Assembly (NCBI GenBank): GCA_951799405.1 | Contig: OX637353.1 | Location: forward strand, 5,704,001 to 5,768,000 | Length of the DNA: 64,000 bases | DNA from: Agapetus fuscipes | Lineage: Eukaryota > Arthropoda > Insecta > Trichoptera > Glossosomatidae | Direction of reading: 5' to 3' | Shown here: positions 12,800 through 25,984 of the stretch, in pieces | Position numbering within the stretch: position 1 is the first letter of the stretch | Layout: every line of letters starts with the position of its first letter | Program-made: the position numbers and the translations under genes | The notes under the pieces: model-generated | What the model saw: the letters and a program-made list of their open reading frames with translations, nothing else | Database searches by the model: none | What the model was told of the DNA's origin: nothing

Positions 12800-14600
12800 T
12801 AATACTCATTAAAAATAGTAATTAACATTTTGTAGTCATATTATATAGTTCGTCGACTCTGGTATTCCTCTTGCTTTGATATTTCTGTCAAAGCGCCGTT
12901 TCGTAGCAAACTCTGTAACACATACCATCTCCTACATGAGGTATATCAGCATCAAGAGGCACGCAGCTCAAAACTGTTCATAAAATAATTGTTGCCACGT
13001 GTGCCTGAACATAAAAGCTTAAATTTTAGTGTGCCCTTGCAACTAAAATTAAAATAAAATAAATAAAAAGTCTCGCAGCAACACGGAATCTCAGAAAGCC
13101 CTTTAGGCGGAATTCATAAAATGTAAAGGTGAGTTTATAATTGGTTTCAATTCCAACAATCAACATGGAAGCGAAAATACACTTATACATAGAAATGGAA
13201 TAGGAACAAAATCTAATCATATTTGTTTCATATACCTACATCAAAACACAAGTATTAAAATAACTTATGGCAATACATTAGATTCATACCTTTTAGACCA
13301 TCTCATAAACTATATTATAGAGCATTTTATTTCAATTTCGTATTTTGGCACATTGTGACCAGTGAGACACACTCATTGTCAGTGAATGATATATTTGCTA
13401 ACATTTCCCTCTCCTATTTCAACTTCCACATTATTATATTCTCCAACTAACCAACTTTTCCCAACGCAACGCTTCAGTTCTGAGAAACTCATGTGAGCAG
13501 TGAAAATTCACTTTGAAATGGGTGACAAGCCACAATATACTTGTACAAACGGGAAAAACCTATGGATGTACAGAAAATTCTTTTTGATGACATTTACCCC
13601 TTTGTCTTTTATCATTAAGTCCGATTTTAAGACTTTTAGGTTCCACGTAGAAGTATACTTTTTACCAGAAGTTTTCGTTTTATTTTTTACTTGCTAGCAC
13701 TCGTAGCTTGACCTAATTTACACATTTGATACAACCTATAACTTGTCGTCACATTAGAGGGTCATTTTTTCTTTTCCTGTCCAATCGTAAAGTTTCCATG
13801 CCGCAATATTGTCTAGGATAAGAATTGCTGAAGAAGAATGAAGAAAAAATAGATCAATGTTTAACAGTCGATTCAAGAAAAAGTTGAAGCAAACAGATTT
13901 TAACATTGCAATGAAGAAAGGCTTTTCAGAGTTTTTTTTAAAAACATGAAGCAAAAAAGTTTTCAGTCAATCGCGGTCGACACACATGTGAGAGGGTTGC
14001 GGACTGTTATTGGGAATGACGTGGCAAAGGAAGAATAAAAAAGAACTGCCGGATAAATGTAGGACGGATTTTTTTTTATGGAAGCGTGCATCGTAACCTA
14101 TGTGCCATATAGTGGAGCGATCGATAGAAATAGAATGTGTGCCATAAATCTCATGCCACCGCAATATATGTGCACAAAGCTTCTCGCGCAGAGTTATGAC
14201 ATTTCTCTATCCACTATCTATGTACGCGGAGAAATATCTCTATTGTTTCTCTTAGAAATGCCGATCGCTGCAGTACCAAAAACAAGATCTAATTGCCTAT
14301 GATTAGTATAGAATCTAAGGCGACAATTTATAATTTTTACGACAATGAGTCAAATGTATCTAATTATTTACATTTAAAACAAAAATAGATTACCGCTTTT
14401 GGTTCTATAGGTACTACTCGTATTTAGTAAAGATAACGATTTCATCAGATCACTCTACGTGAAATTGTATCGTGATCTTGTAGATACAAATAAAATCAAC
14501 CAATGCTGTACGCTAACAAAACAATATTTAATTTAATTTTGAATAAACATTATAATCACTATCCAAGAGCTAAAAGTAAATTTGATTAAAAAAAAAGATT
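12800..14600. other. Intronic, nothing recognised
   Basis: AT-rich, only short random open frames. Confidence 0.5.
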
Positions 14601-14618
14601 ATTTCATATGTTTTTTTC

Positions 14619-14877
14619 TAATCTAATCTAATATAATCTAAGCTGCAAAGATATATATCATTTAAGATTTATATTTAATGCATTCCCACAAGAAGACATG
14701 TATGATTTCGCGCTAACACAGGCCGCATGTGGACCTACAATATAAAAACCCAATCTCAAATGAACATAAGCCCTGCAACTCTTGCCGTCCTTCCCTGAAA
14801 CAGGGGTGACATTGGCAAAGTGAACCATTTTTTACAGTATGGGTAGTCAGCCGCATACCAACCTATAAGTCAAGGAA
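14619..14877 (-). repeat. SINE-like 260-bp repeat, full length
   Basis: Complete minus-strand copy from the taatctaatctaatataatc tail to aacctataagtcaaggaa. Useful as a family reference. Confidence 0.9.
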
Positions 14878-15171
14878 CATGTTTATGTTTTCAGTAGTCT
14901 TTTACGAGTTAATAAATTCCAGCCATGAATATGACAATGTTTAGGTATTTTACAATTAATTGAAAATGCCTCCTGCATTAGCTTAATATGTAACTTTAAA
15001 AAATGTTAAGGAAGAAAGACCCAAGGATAGTATAAATATTTGTAATAAATAAAAGTCAGAGGTAGTGTTCAATCACAGCAGACCACAAAATATAGCAATA
15101 CCGCTCCCCAAATAAATCAGCCTAAATTTTATTTATGTAATATGACAAAGGATATCGTAGCTTAAAAACCT

Positions 15172-15430
15172 ACACCGATAAAATGCAAAAAAACCGCAAT
15201 TAAGCTACACATTTAGTGTAACTTCTTGCCTGCGTTATCCCCGAAGGGGTAACATGTGACGATTCAGGACCTATTTATTTTACGGGTAAGGGGGCCGGCC
15301 TCACCACAACCACCACAGCGAAGAGCAAATTTGAAAATATAAATGGTATTTTTTTGTGCTCCGCCGGGATTCAAGCCCACAGCCTTCCATTCAGAGTCCG
15401 AAGTGTTACCACTGAACTACGAACCGATCA
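15172..15430 (-). mobile_element. tRNA-derived SINE, 3' module C
   Basis: The tRNA-like head (gtagttcagtggtaacactt ... attcaagccc in reverse sense) is followed by a short body. Module C then follows, with ggccggcccccttacccg, ataaataggtcctgaatcg, aagaagttacac and tgtgtagcttaattgcgg on the minus strand. Confidence 0.8.
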
Positions 15431-15959
15431 GCAATGGATTAACAAAAGCATCAAACCCTGTACCTGGTATAGTAAAAATACTCATGTTGAATGGTGGTTT
15501 TCAAAAGAAACCTATAAGAAGAAGATACATCCACACACTGGCAGTTCTCCTACAATAACCGTCTGGAGATTTCTGCATACGACAATCAGTATTTTATTAC
15601 ACCAGTAACATATTCCTTCAGAATTGAATCAAACCGACGTGTTCTACGGATTTGTAGGTGTATAGTTTAGCCTTATTACTTAGATTCAGCCTATCTTCGG
15701 TGCCTTGTGAATGAGGACACAGCGTAGGCAGCGGCGAGGTCTAGATAATGTTCTGCTCCCTATTCTCTAGACTCGCTATTGTAGCACACTGAATAGACAG
15801 CCATGCGGGCAAACGATAGACAGAAGCAGCTTTCTGATACACGAAGTTACAATAAAGCCTAGCCCACTCGTATTCAACGATAAGGTATCCTATGTTAATC
15901 CAAAATCTACGATGCAAAATACTACGAGGTAAATTAATACAAAAAGCTATCTATAATCC

Positions 15960-16118
15960 ACTTCCTTTCAGTGTCTCAAAAGAAAGCCTACACAACACAA
16001 CAGCCCTGTTAAAAAGTATCAAGACATCAATCGCCACATCACCAAAAGTTCTGCGGCACTACAACAAGTGTCATAGATCCTTAGATTCTTTGAAATGTAG
16101 GGAGTCTCCTAAGTAGGA
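15960..16118 (+). mobile_element. SINE/LINE 3' module A fragment
   Basis: Contains gcggcactacaacaagtgtc and gggagtctcctaag as in module A. Upstream, the frame stays open and reads KVLRHYNKCHRSL..., suggesting that module A came from the 3' coding end of a LINE. Confidence 0.6.
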
Positions 16119-16189
16119 TACCTTAAAAAAAAAGTAAAATAACAGAAGACACAAAAACAAACACCATTAATTTAATTAAGTTTTTAAGG

Positions 16190-16560
16190 CTTCCGTTGAT
16201 GGTTTTTCTTTTTTATTTGCTTTTTTGCTTCAGGTAAAATTTTAACGATGAGATATCTCGTTTTTGGCAAAACCGAAAAAAAAACTTTTTAATGAAATAT
16301 CTCGTCTTTGACGTAGCAGGCACGATTTTAAGACAAATTATTATGATGATATCTTGCGTGACGCTGCAGGGAGCTTTGGGATAGCAAATATTGCCTGTGT
16401 TGTAAAATGTAAATTCCTGACGATATATATTGTCTTTGGCATATTAAGCACGCATTTATTAACAACAAATTGTCAGTGGTAAAGCGCCAGATTTTTTTGC
16501 AATGTAATCTTGTTTTTTACGTAACATGCATATTTTAATAATGAGATAGCTTGTTTCCGG
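16190..16560. repeat. Degenerate repeats with gagatatctcgt motif
   Basis: Several decayed units of about 70-80 bp containing atgagatatctcgtttttgg or close variants. A related piece lies at 25045-25110. Confidence 0.45.
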
Positions 16561-16886
16561 CAGAGATCGGGTAAGACTACGGAAATAAATCACTCGTTTG
16601 TCTCCAGGCTCCCACTTTTCAACACTGACTGGCGTTATCTCATCCGACATCTCGCTCGCTGCAGCTTCGGGATCCGGAGCTGACGTGGACAATGACTGAA
16701 GACCTGCAGAGCCGACGGAAGACGGGATATCTGTCGACTAAAAAGACGGGATTGTTTGTCTAGACGAAATAATGTATGAGGGCTCCGTAATGGGATTTTC
16801 ACTATGAAGCTTAAAAGACAAAGAGTACTCGTTTGTTAAGAAAGAATGACGTTTGTTCAAGTATAATTAGGAATCAAAATAAATAT

Positions 16887-16926
16887 TTTTAGAGCAAGTT
16901 TTAGAGCAAGTTTTAGAGCAAGTTTT
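16887..16926. repeat. 12-bp tandem repeat
   Basis: ttttagagcaag three times in a row. Confidence 0.85.
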
Positions 16927-17939
16927 CCTCAATTTTAATGTTGTCACAGTAAGAAATAAAAATAAAATACAATAGCATCTTCTTTAAAAACGCTTTTATT
17001 TGTGTGTAATCCTGGCATTTTTTTACGTCCTTCTGTTTATATTTAATAATTAAGATTCTAAAGAAGAATACTAAATGTTGTTATTCTCAGTTGTTCTCGA
17101 TCGAACTATAAATCTGGATAGAACGCACAGGTACTCTATCACTATCCATTACCATTGAAACATTCCTATAAAAGCACTAACTCAGTCAATTGATGAACCA
17201 TGGACTATCGTGGTTTTTATACTTCAAAACACACTTCAATCAGCGTGCAATCCTTGGATTTGATGTCACCTGAAATTGATAATGTTGATTTTTTCATGAT
17301 CTTTCATTTTAATTAATGTTTAATCTAGATGGTAATGGTATTAAAGCACATAAATAAGGTTATCAAATGAAAAAATCTTTTCATAAAAATTGGGTATCGG
17401 AAAACCCACTCAAATTGAATAACAAAGCTTTTATTATTTCCTTGACTTAATCAAATAAATATTGTTTTATTTCCCGTTAAGGCATAAAAATCGTATCTCA
17501 CATATTAAAATTTAATGATTTCAATAAAAGCAAATGAAACATCGTTCTACGCATCTGTACGTCCACCTTGTTTTAAATACGTTTATACACTGAAGTATTA
17601 ATCTATCGACACCAGTCGTTACTATATCTACGTGCGCAAAAGCACTTCACAAAAGATGCGAAAAATGGGATCAATATTATACACACAGTTAATAGTAACC
17701 ACTCAAATTCAAATGAGAAAATATTATTTTACAAATATTGTTTTGCTATTTCTGATATATTATTTTGTATTTCATTTCTTGTTTTAAAGTGTATGTAATT
17801 ATTTGAACGCAATTGTGTATGTTATGTTATAAATATTGATTTTGACGTGATTGATTTGTGGATTTTTCACCGTGAATCTTAAAGGTCCTGTTATTTAAAG
17901 TTCTTTAATAAAAAAAATAGCGCTTGAATCTTATTTTTC

Positions 17940-18075
17940 TTCTAAAAAGCTGCTTGCAGCGCCTCACGACAGAAGCAACAATTCAAGCAACACGTCTGCG
18001 GCACCCTTCCAGAGTGACATAGACTCCAAGACTTCCAAGAAGGAGCCTCCCGCACAGGATTACTTTAAAAAATGT
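17940..18075 (+). mobile_element. SINE/LINE 3' module A fragment, diverged
   Basis: cggcacccttccagagtgac, atagactcc and cctcccgcacaggattactt, then A-rich sequence, align with module A. An open frame here ends PPAQDYFKK, paralleling SPAQDFLKK in other module A copies. Confidence 0.55.
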
Positions 18076-18079
18076 GGGG

Positions 18080-20355
18080 CGTGTTTCACTTTACTCCATT
18101 TTCTTAAAAAAAAAAACATGTTTTCATTACTTCAGAAGCTGTGATGGTTTACTGGTAAGAATATAAAGTCCAGAAAACATTTTTTTCCTTTAATCTATTC
18201 ATTGTTAATTAAATTGTTGTTAGGCTATTCATCACCAAAAAGAGACTAAGCTCTTGTGTGTGGGGAAGGAAATGAGGAATGGGAAATTATGATTCACATA
18301 TTTGCATTCAAATCAATGACTAACGTTCCAAGCTGAACGCTCTACGCTTTGAGTCTACTTATTGCATTAGCAGATAAATTACTACATATAAAGTTCTTTG
18401 ATTTCCTTTCACCCTAACAACACATATTTCGCATTTCAAACCCTCTCCATCACATATTTTCCTTCCTTCTATTTTTTATTGCGTCATTTATGATAGGTAT
18501 AAAATTTGATGACCCACAAAATGTTTAAGTAGGAGGAAAAAAAACTCACCCATACGTTTTTATGCCATTTTAATATCAAAATAAAATAAAACAGTCTTTC
18601 TGGACATCATTCTATAAGCAGTTTTTTTTGGTGTTCACACTACTCAAGTAAACAGGCCAGTAGTAACTGTATGGCCTTGTTCAGTTGGAGTAAGTGAGGA
18701 TAGGACGTAATTGATATGCATTCGTAGGTGAGCGTACCTATACAGACATTTCACCGCGAATCTTTTAAAATAATATTGAATTCAAATAGAATTTAACTAT
18801 GTACGTTTCATTCAGTAAACCCAAATTAATACACGTTAGAATGTCACTGATGAACTATAATTAATTTTAAAATATGTTTATGTACATTAAACAGTGAAAG
18901 TATACCTACCTGAAAACATTTTTTATCAAAAATAAAATACAAGTCCCGTAGATTTGAAGGTGGTAAAGATGCTCGTTTTTTAAGCAAAAATTTTTAGTTT
19001 CGTGCCGAAAGGAGTAATATGTAATTTTCCGTTTTGGTATTTTCTTTACGCGTTGATCTAGTAGTGGGAGGGTGTACTCAGCCTTTCCAAAAATAATCCG
19101 TTAAGAGCCAAGAAAACCCTCACTTCTCTCATTCTCCGTTATTCAATTATTCGCTCACAAGAACCTTACCTTTGAGGTCAACGTGTCACACGAAAGAATT
19201 TTCTCGTAATAGTAATGTACAGCTTTTTGATTCATTAAAGCGTTTTCATTTATTAAAATTGCCCACCGTAAATTCAAAATACTTTCAGGTTCTAGTCAAT
19301 GTCTGGATACTTTAGTCACTTTTTGCGTAAAAAAACTGTTCTATAAAACTAATTACGTAAGTACCTGCTGACTACGTGAGAACAAGCCTAACGGAGTTCC
19401 AAGTAAAACTTCCCTTCTGTATTCAAAAGGAAGATTTCGGCGCCCGGGCCTCCATGAAGGCATATTTAAGTGCCTTCGCATAATAATATTCCGGAACAGA
19501 ACTTGCGTAAGGCATTATGAGGGGAGAACCGCTGAAGGAACATTTTTTTAGTAGATTAACGTTAAGCACGTTCCAGGCATTTCCAACCAGAGGTAGAAAC
19601 TTCGTCATGTATTTTTTCTTACATCAAAATTACATGAGAAATTCTTTTGTCATGTTTTTCCTACGTTTCTTTTTAAATTTCCATGAAAAATGTTGTATCG
19701 CATGGGATTTTTTAACAAGATTTTTCTTGTTATTTGCCTCATTAGTCATCAGATTATGACCCCGTTAAAGGGAGTTTGAACCTCAGACGTTTATTTATCA
19801 TAATTATTTTCTTTCAAATGTAATTTCCTGTGCAATATATTGGGTGGAGATCTTCTACTCCTACGAGGGTTTGGATATGACAGGCGTCTTGATTTTATCT
19901 GGGGCTTTGTTTGCAATGTGATGAAAGAAATTATGTATTCATATTTGACACATATTCCAATACGATATCCGACATGTTTACACAAAATTACAACATTTTG
20001 CCTTCCTAGCCATCTATGGGACTGATAACATTTCCCTTTAGCACGACATCGCAAATTATTGTTTGTTTCGCTAAACAGTGATTTAGAAAATGTTGGTCAT
20101 ATTTTATTTGAACATATTGCAGTATTGAATATTTTCGTATTTCACCCATGCTCTACAAAAATAAAGCCATCTTTTTTAAAACACCATTTTTCTTAATGAA
20201 AAATCTACAGGTGTATCGAAATTAATTTTCATTTAATATTCACATATTTCACGTAATTATACATGCAAAATATATATACGTACTTGTTTGTGTTTGTGGA
20301 AAGTGAGCTTGCAAATATTGGCGAATCTCAGTCAATTCAGTTAAAGATTACTCGG
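18080..20355. other. Intronic, nothing recognised
   Basis: No repeat family of this window was recognised and no coding segment was seen. Confidence 0.5.
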
Positions 20356-20372
20356 TTAACAACAGTCATTTT

Positions 20373-20774
20373 GACACAATCTTAAAATTTTTCTCGGGTT
20401 GTGTAGCCATGTTCTATCGGAAGTTTGTTACACTTTTTTGTTACACTTTTTTCCGGACGTTTCGCCCATTATCTGCGATGGGCCTCCTCAGCGTATTTTT
20501 TCTTCAGGCGTTCTGATTTTCTTAGCACGGAACTGTCAACGGCCTGTGGGTTGGTTGGTTGGCCACCAACCCACAGGCCGTTGACAGTTCCGTGCTAAGA
20601 AAATCAGAACGCCTGAAGAAAAAATACGCTGAGGAGGCCCATCGCAGATAATGGGCGAAACGTCCGGAAAAAAGTGTAACAAAAAAGTGTAACAAACTTC
20701 CGATAGAACATGGCTACACAACCCGAGAAAAATTTTAAGATTGTGTCAAGTGCCGGCCGTGAAAGCCTTAATGT
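20373..20774 (+). mobile_element. Short palindromic PLE unit, copy 3 (different PLE family)
   Basis: This 402-bp unit is flanked by a perfect 14-bp duplication, acaacagtcatttt (20359-20372 and 20775-20788). Arms of about 180 bp (20373-20557 with 20563-20747) are almost identical. The right arm holds CTGAGGA, a gcccat/atgggc stem and GAAAC GTCC at 20629-20668. The unit ends with an open start, ATG GCT ACA CAA (MATQPEKNFKIV...), running about 22 codons to the right boundary. That peptide is unlike the MNFH or MMND starts, so it comes from a distinct PLE family not otherwise present in the window. Confidence 0.88.
20629..20668 (+). ncRNA. Hammerhead-ribozyme-like motif in palindromic unit copy 3
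   Basis: CTGAGGA (fits CUGANGA), one extra G, stem gcccat/atgggc with an 8-nt loop, GAAAC, then GTC followed by CGG. A GTC cleavage triplet is in the right place. The closing stem I is only about 2 bp, so activity is doubtful. Confidence 0.55.
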
Positions 20775-21816
20775 ACAACAGTCATTTTATTCTCATCCAT
20801 CAATCTCATAATACCCAAGATCAGTTAAAATATCCGAATTGAATTTTCTTTCATAAAAGGAACATTTTCTCATCTTTTTCTGTACCCTAGGGACTGTGTA
20901 CCCTTCTTTCTTTATCTTACTTTATTTCTTCCTTCTTCCAACTTCTAAAATCCCTAGATGGGCCTTGCGACATCTCCCGTCGGGACAATGTCTATATACC
21001 TACTTAGTTATCTTTTGCATGGGTTGTTGTAATTCATTTTTTTTATATTCCTCGTCCTTGTTTATACTTTTTGTTTTTCTAAGAGAGGCATCGCTTTGGT
21101 TCCGAAAATAAACTAAAGTTACATGGAACTGTCTTATATGAAACAGATTTCCCTCCACAATTGATCTTACTTCCTCTTCCTTATCCTTTCTCAGTCTACA
21201 CCGAGGCGTAGGTCCTCCAATCTTCTACTTTCCTTTGATTCACCTGATATTTTAGATTTGTTTTTAATTCGACACTACGATGTATAGTTGGAGGGAGTTG
21301 GTGAATAAGTAACCAAGTTTGCCAGACGGGTTGATAAACTACCTGTTGGTCTCTTTTATTTCATCCCTACCCTCTAGGCAAGTCTGGTGAACCTTGGGCA
21401 CACGCTGTCTTGGGGTAACAGGTTCCTCTGACAGCACATAAGAAAAACATGATATTCCCACACGATGAAAAACAACCATTCATTCGTGCGTATGACATCT
21501 GTCAAATTGCATTGACAAAATTGACAAGATGATGACTTTCACAGAGTCCTAGAAAATTGTTAACAAAATTTTACAAGTAAAAAAGATTCAAGCAAAAAAA
21601 TATAAACGTAAGTAATAAGTATAAACTTTAAGCATCATGACTATTTTCAAGAAATGATGTTCGTTAATGCTTACATTCTCTGCCTTCATCGGGTAGTGAG
21701 GCCAAAACATTGATGGACAAGATAGTAAATCCACAACATGGTATTGGGAAGTCATGCATTTCTAAAAGCTGGAACCGCCCCCCCCCCCGGCCCCCAACAA
21801 TTTACCTGGAAGGTTG

Positions 21817-22129
21817 TTTTTTTTTTAAGAAATCCTGTGCGGGAGACTCCCTAGATTCTAGAGGCTCAAGGGGTCTATGACACTTGTTGTAGTGCCGCAG
21901 AGGTGTACGAGCTTGGTCGTCGTTACAAAGCGCCAATACTCAAGTAAGACCCAGTTGCTGTAAGGCTGGATGGACCTTTGGTGACCGGTCATTGGTAAAG
22001 GTTTATGAATTTTTCAACCCAGCGAAGAGCAAATTTGAAAATACAAATGGTATATTTTTTGTGCTCTGCCAAGATTCGAACCTTCCCATTCAGAGTCCGC
22101 AGTGCTACCACTGAGCTACGGACCGGTCA
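21817..22129 (-). mobile_element. tRNA-derived SINE, 3' module A, no 5S head
   Basis: The minus strand begins accggtccgtagctcagtgg, has a ggttcgaatcttgg B box, the common body, then module A and a poly(A)-like tail. The element starts at the tRNA part, so the 5S head is an optional addition. Confidence 0.88.
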
Positions 22130-22134
22130 AGGCT

Positions 22135-24615
22135 TAAAATTTTAAGTGAGCATTTAAGATGCATCTTAACTCTGCAACTTACTGATCAATATTGCTGAAG
22201 CAGGGACGTTCACAACATTTCAAACATGGGTAGGCAACCATTTTGATTGCCTTTATACATTTTTATGCTTTCAAATTCACTTAAAATATTAACTGAATCT
22301 TATTTTTTGTTATTAATTATTTACATTAAGGACAACTTTACTTTAAAAATATTTCACAATCAATGTGATAACTTTTTCCAAAATGTTGGTTCTCATAAAT
22401 CCAATATCGTGATGTGATTGATACACCTGATTTTTGACCGCCAGGGGATCACGTTCTCGGGCCGAGGTCTACACGTGGCCCTGAGGTAAAGACGCTGATT
22501 TATAGGGACCGCAATCTGACCTTTTTTTCAAATATCACGCGTGATCCAGCGTTTTTGGTTCCCTGAAAGATATGTAGGCTGTTCCACCACAGTTAAATGA
22601 GTAAATTCGTCAAATAAGTGATGTTTTTCAGGGAATTGAAATAAGTGAAGATAAAAAAAATGGAACTCAAAGCATCTAATTCTGATAGATAGACAGATAG
22701 GAATTTTTGTTACACATTAAAAATATATTTCGAAATATGTTTTTGATTTCTCTAATCAATTTTTTTTGCGTTCAGAAGTTGAAAAGAAGAATTGGAGGCT
22801 CTGCAGAGGCTCTAGCCTCCCTAATAAAATGACGACAGAATTTTAGTATTCACAGAAAAACACCAGAAATTTAAACAAAGCTTCAAATAGAAAGAAAGAA
22901 TCTGTCATCGTACACCATACATATTTGCATATCAATAAAATAACACGAGAAGAAAACAAACACCGTATCTTTTCGTAGTACCGTCTTTCATGAAATATAA
23001 ATATTAAAATAAGTAGGTACAGGAATTGTGTATTGTATGTGTGGGTAGGAATCATTGAATAAGATACGTGAAGCATCGAGAAATAATAATTACTATGCCT
23101 TTCTGGAACTGTCTAGCAACTATAGGTCTAGATTGTACAGCTTTAAAGAGTATAAAGGGTGCGAGTGGCTTGCAGGGCGAGCAGTATCACATAGAACAGT
23201 AACACATAGAACTAACTTGATCAGTGAACAGAAACCAAGTGGAATAGTCGAGAAAGCTTTGTGAAAATAAATTATTTAAAAGTGTAAAATAAACAACTGT
23301 ATAAGAAGACCTGTGTATTTTAATTTGAAAGACTTTTGAACCCTAATTTCGTAACAATACAAACAATCGTTTTACATACAACAATTTTGCACAATATGTT
23401 TGTCTTATACTGACATATTTACGATTCTTGATTTTAGCTAAACGAATCAGTCGTGACTGATTATCACACATTTATTTTTAGTAATTTAAAAATATATACG
23501 AGTACTAGTATTATTTTGTGACACGATCGTGCTCGAATGTTACCCTTACATAGGAAGGATGTGTGTAAAAATGTTATGAATATGCAAACGTCTGTAGGTA
23601 GCATTCTTTGAACTTGTTTTTTTTTCTTTTTGTATCATATTTATAGTGGTAAGACGTTATCATAACAGAATTTATTGTTAAAAAACGTGCTAGTGATAAC
23701 CACGTCGTTTTTCTTATTTTTCTCTGTATTATTTCCGGCAAAGAAAAAAGAGTTTTGTATGTGAGGACAGTGCAATTGATGGAAAATATCCATAAATTTG
23801 CACGTTTGAGTAGTATAGAATCAAAGGCGGCAATTTAGAATTGTTAGAAAATGAGATGATTATTTGCTAACAATCCTAGATTTGTTTCTCGTAATTTCCA
23901 TAAATACATTTCATTTTTGAAAACATCCTGGGTTACGGCCTTTGATTTTATACGACTCATATGAATGTACGTAAGAAAAATATGTGTATGTAAGTGGAAA
24001 TAAAATAAAGTATGTAAATGTTCAATAGAACCCTTTTCGTCCGACACTCGGGTTGATCCAGTCATGCTCAAACCAAATATCCCCACTCGTCAGTCGTACA
24101 AACCAGTAAAATAAAAACATTTTTTATTGTGTTTATCCTCACATATCCACTGCAGGCCGGTTTTATAAACATTCGTAAGCCTCAAGATAACCAGTTCAAA
24201 GGAATATAAAGAAAAGAATAGAAAGGAGAACCCTGTATTTGAATTAAACGCCCTCTTTGCTACTAAATGAAAACGTTTTGCCTGCCTCATAAACGCATGG
24301 CACGTTGCCGCCTTTAAAGAATATTTTGACAACTATCACTTTAGCTTAAAATAATTTTATTGCGTTAATAGCATCGATGGAAGAATTTTTTTAATCTGGA
24401 TGGAAAAAATTCAGTATAAAATTTCCTACTTAACTGGATAGACAAAATGTTTCATCTGTGTCGGTAAATTCTTCAACGAGATAATTGCTCATTGGGTTAA
24501 AGACTGTCAGCGTTATTCATAACACATTTCATTGTTATATGGTTCATCGTTTTTTCTTATCGAAAATTCATGGATTTGCTGTGTGTGAATAACACCAAGA
24601 ATAAATTAAAGAGTG
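22135..24615. other. Intronic, nothing recognised
   Basis: Includes a short GC-rich patch near 22435-22555 of unknown origin; otherwise AT-rich. Confidence 0.45.
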
Positions 24616-24620
24616 CTTAC

Positions 24621-24770
24621 TTGGGCAGCAACTGATAGAGAAGTTCTTCGCATTTTCTCTTCTCCTCCAGATAGTCTGATGTTCTCTCCTCTACCAGAGT
24701 TTCTAGGTTGTTGGCGTACTGCTCCATCCTAGACAGAAGCTCATCCAAGATTGTGGAAGATTCAACGTCC
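24621..24770 (-). CDS. Receptor guanylate cyclase, coiled-coil linker exon
   Basis: This 150-nt exon encodes [20 protein letters not shown], followed by [19 protein letters not shown] and [10 protein letters not shown]. That is the signature dimerisation (signalling-helix) linker between the kinase-homology and cyclase domains of natriuretic-peptide-receptor-type guanylate cyclases. The heptad pattern of Leu/Ile with Glu/Arg is visible. The acceptor (ttgttccag) and donor (gtaagc) are both good. The exon opens with one base and ends with two, which fits the exon at 48935 upstream and the exon at 11343 downstream. It is an isolated GC-richer island in AT-rich intron. The type assignment rests on remembered family sequence, not a search. 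Confidence 0.93.
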
Positions 24771-25984
24771 CTGGAACAAATCAGAAAACCTTGTTATTTC
24801 TATGGAGCTCTCAATAAAAAGTGTTACTTGTCCCGCCGCTATAGAAACGTATAAGCATCCATACAAAATATTAGTGGCAATATATGGATGGGCATTGATT
24901 ACCTTTCATTATCTTTCAGAAAATGGTTTGAAATCACGCAGACAATTTTAATGAGTGAATTTTTCTTATTTTTCAAAAGTTAAAGCGATATTGTTACTAA
25001 CTTGACTACATACAAGATATCTTTAGATTAACAAGGCACGCTTGGTCTTGAAAGGTATCTCGTCGGTCACGTAATAGGTATGATTTTTAACGAGATATCT
25101 TGTCTCTGGTACTGAGATAAAAAATAAAACAAAAAAAACAAAATTCCTTCAGTTTTTTGTTTTATGGTTTGAAAATCAACATAATTTACAACATACTTTT
25201 TAACTTACGGGAGGATTATATACTTAAAAATACCTTAGAGAAAATTTCTTAAAAACAAAACTAGATTTTTTTAGGCTGGCTGGTAAAATTTAATATGCAG
25301 GAAGGACGAATTTGCTTTTATGTGGAGCCCACGCGATAGAAGAGAATTTAGAAGCGCAGAAGGTAATTTATCGCTTGAGGTAATACAGTTCCCTGTAATA
25401 ATGAAAAACGAAGCGGTTACAAAGTGTGGCGAGATGCGCCTTACAACTGCATTAATGTTGAATGAAATTATGCTCATTTCGTAGAGCGGAAAAACATGAG
25501 AAAATTGCTCATTTTGTTTTTTACAAAAAAAATATAGTTATAGTTGAAAAATCATCTCATACCTAAGCTTTCTTGTAATCTACAGCTGGTTGAAGACGTA
25601 TTTTTTTTTGTAATATATAATATACAGTTTTATGAGCCCAAAAGTATTCTTACAGTTCTACAGTCTACTAGCTTAAAATGTTGCACAACGCAAAATTATT
25701 TCCAATTTAATGGTACTTATTGGCTTCAAAAAGTAAATATTCCATTGAGTTTTTTTTAAATTAACGCAAATATTATTAGTTTGTGTTCGTCTGCAACAGA
25801 TTTAATTTCATCTAACCTGCATTGTTTTTAAAGTATACTCGTATTTATTTATTCCTTATTAAAGTGACAACAGTATAAATTTTAAAATTGCCGTTAATTG
25901 GTTTGCTTTGGGAAAATTGAAAATGAAAACGGTAAACAAAAAAAGACGATGTTGTTGTCTACAAATACAAGTATTATATTATTA

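Larger units (their letters stand above)
11344..24620 (-). other. 13.3-kb intron of the receptor guanylate cyclase gene
   Basis: This intron separates the linker exon (ending AA) from the cyclase exon (opening G). The reconstituted junction reads LLPK-S, as expected for the family. It holds a palindromic PLE unit at 20.4 kb and several SINE copies. Confidence 0.9.

Noticed and set aside
17941..18062. Open plus-strand frame with good codon character, possible exon
   Set aside because: The DNA aligns with SINE module A copies at 16.1, 21.8 and 26.0 kb, so it is repeat-derived.
22435..22560. GC-rich patch as a possible exon
   Set aside because: No frame gives a recognisable peptide and no convincing splice pair was seen.
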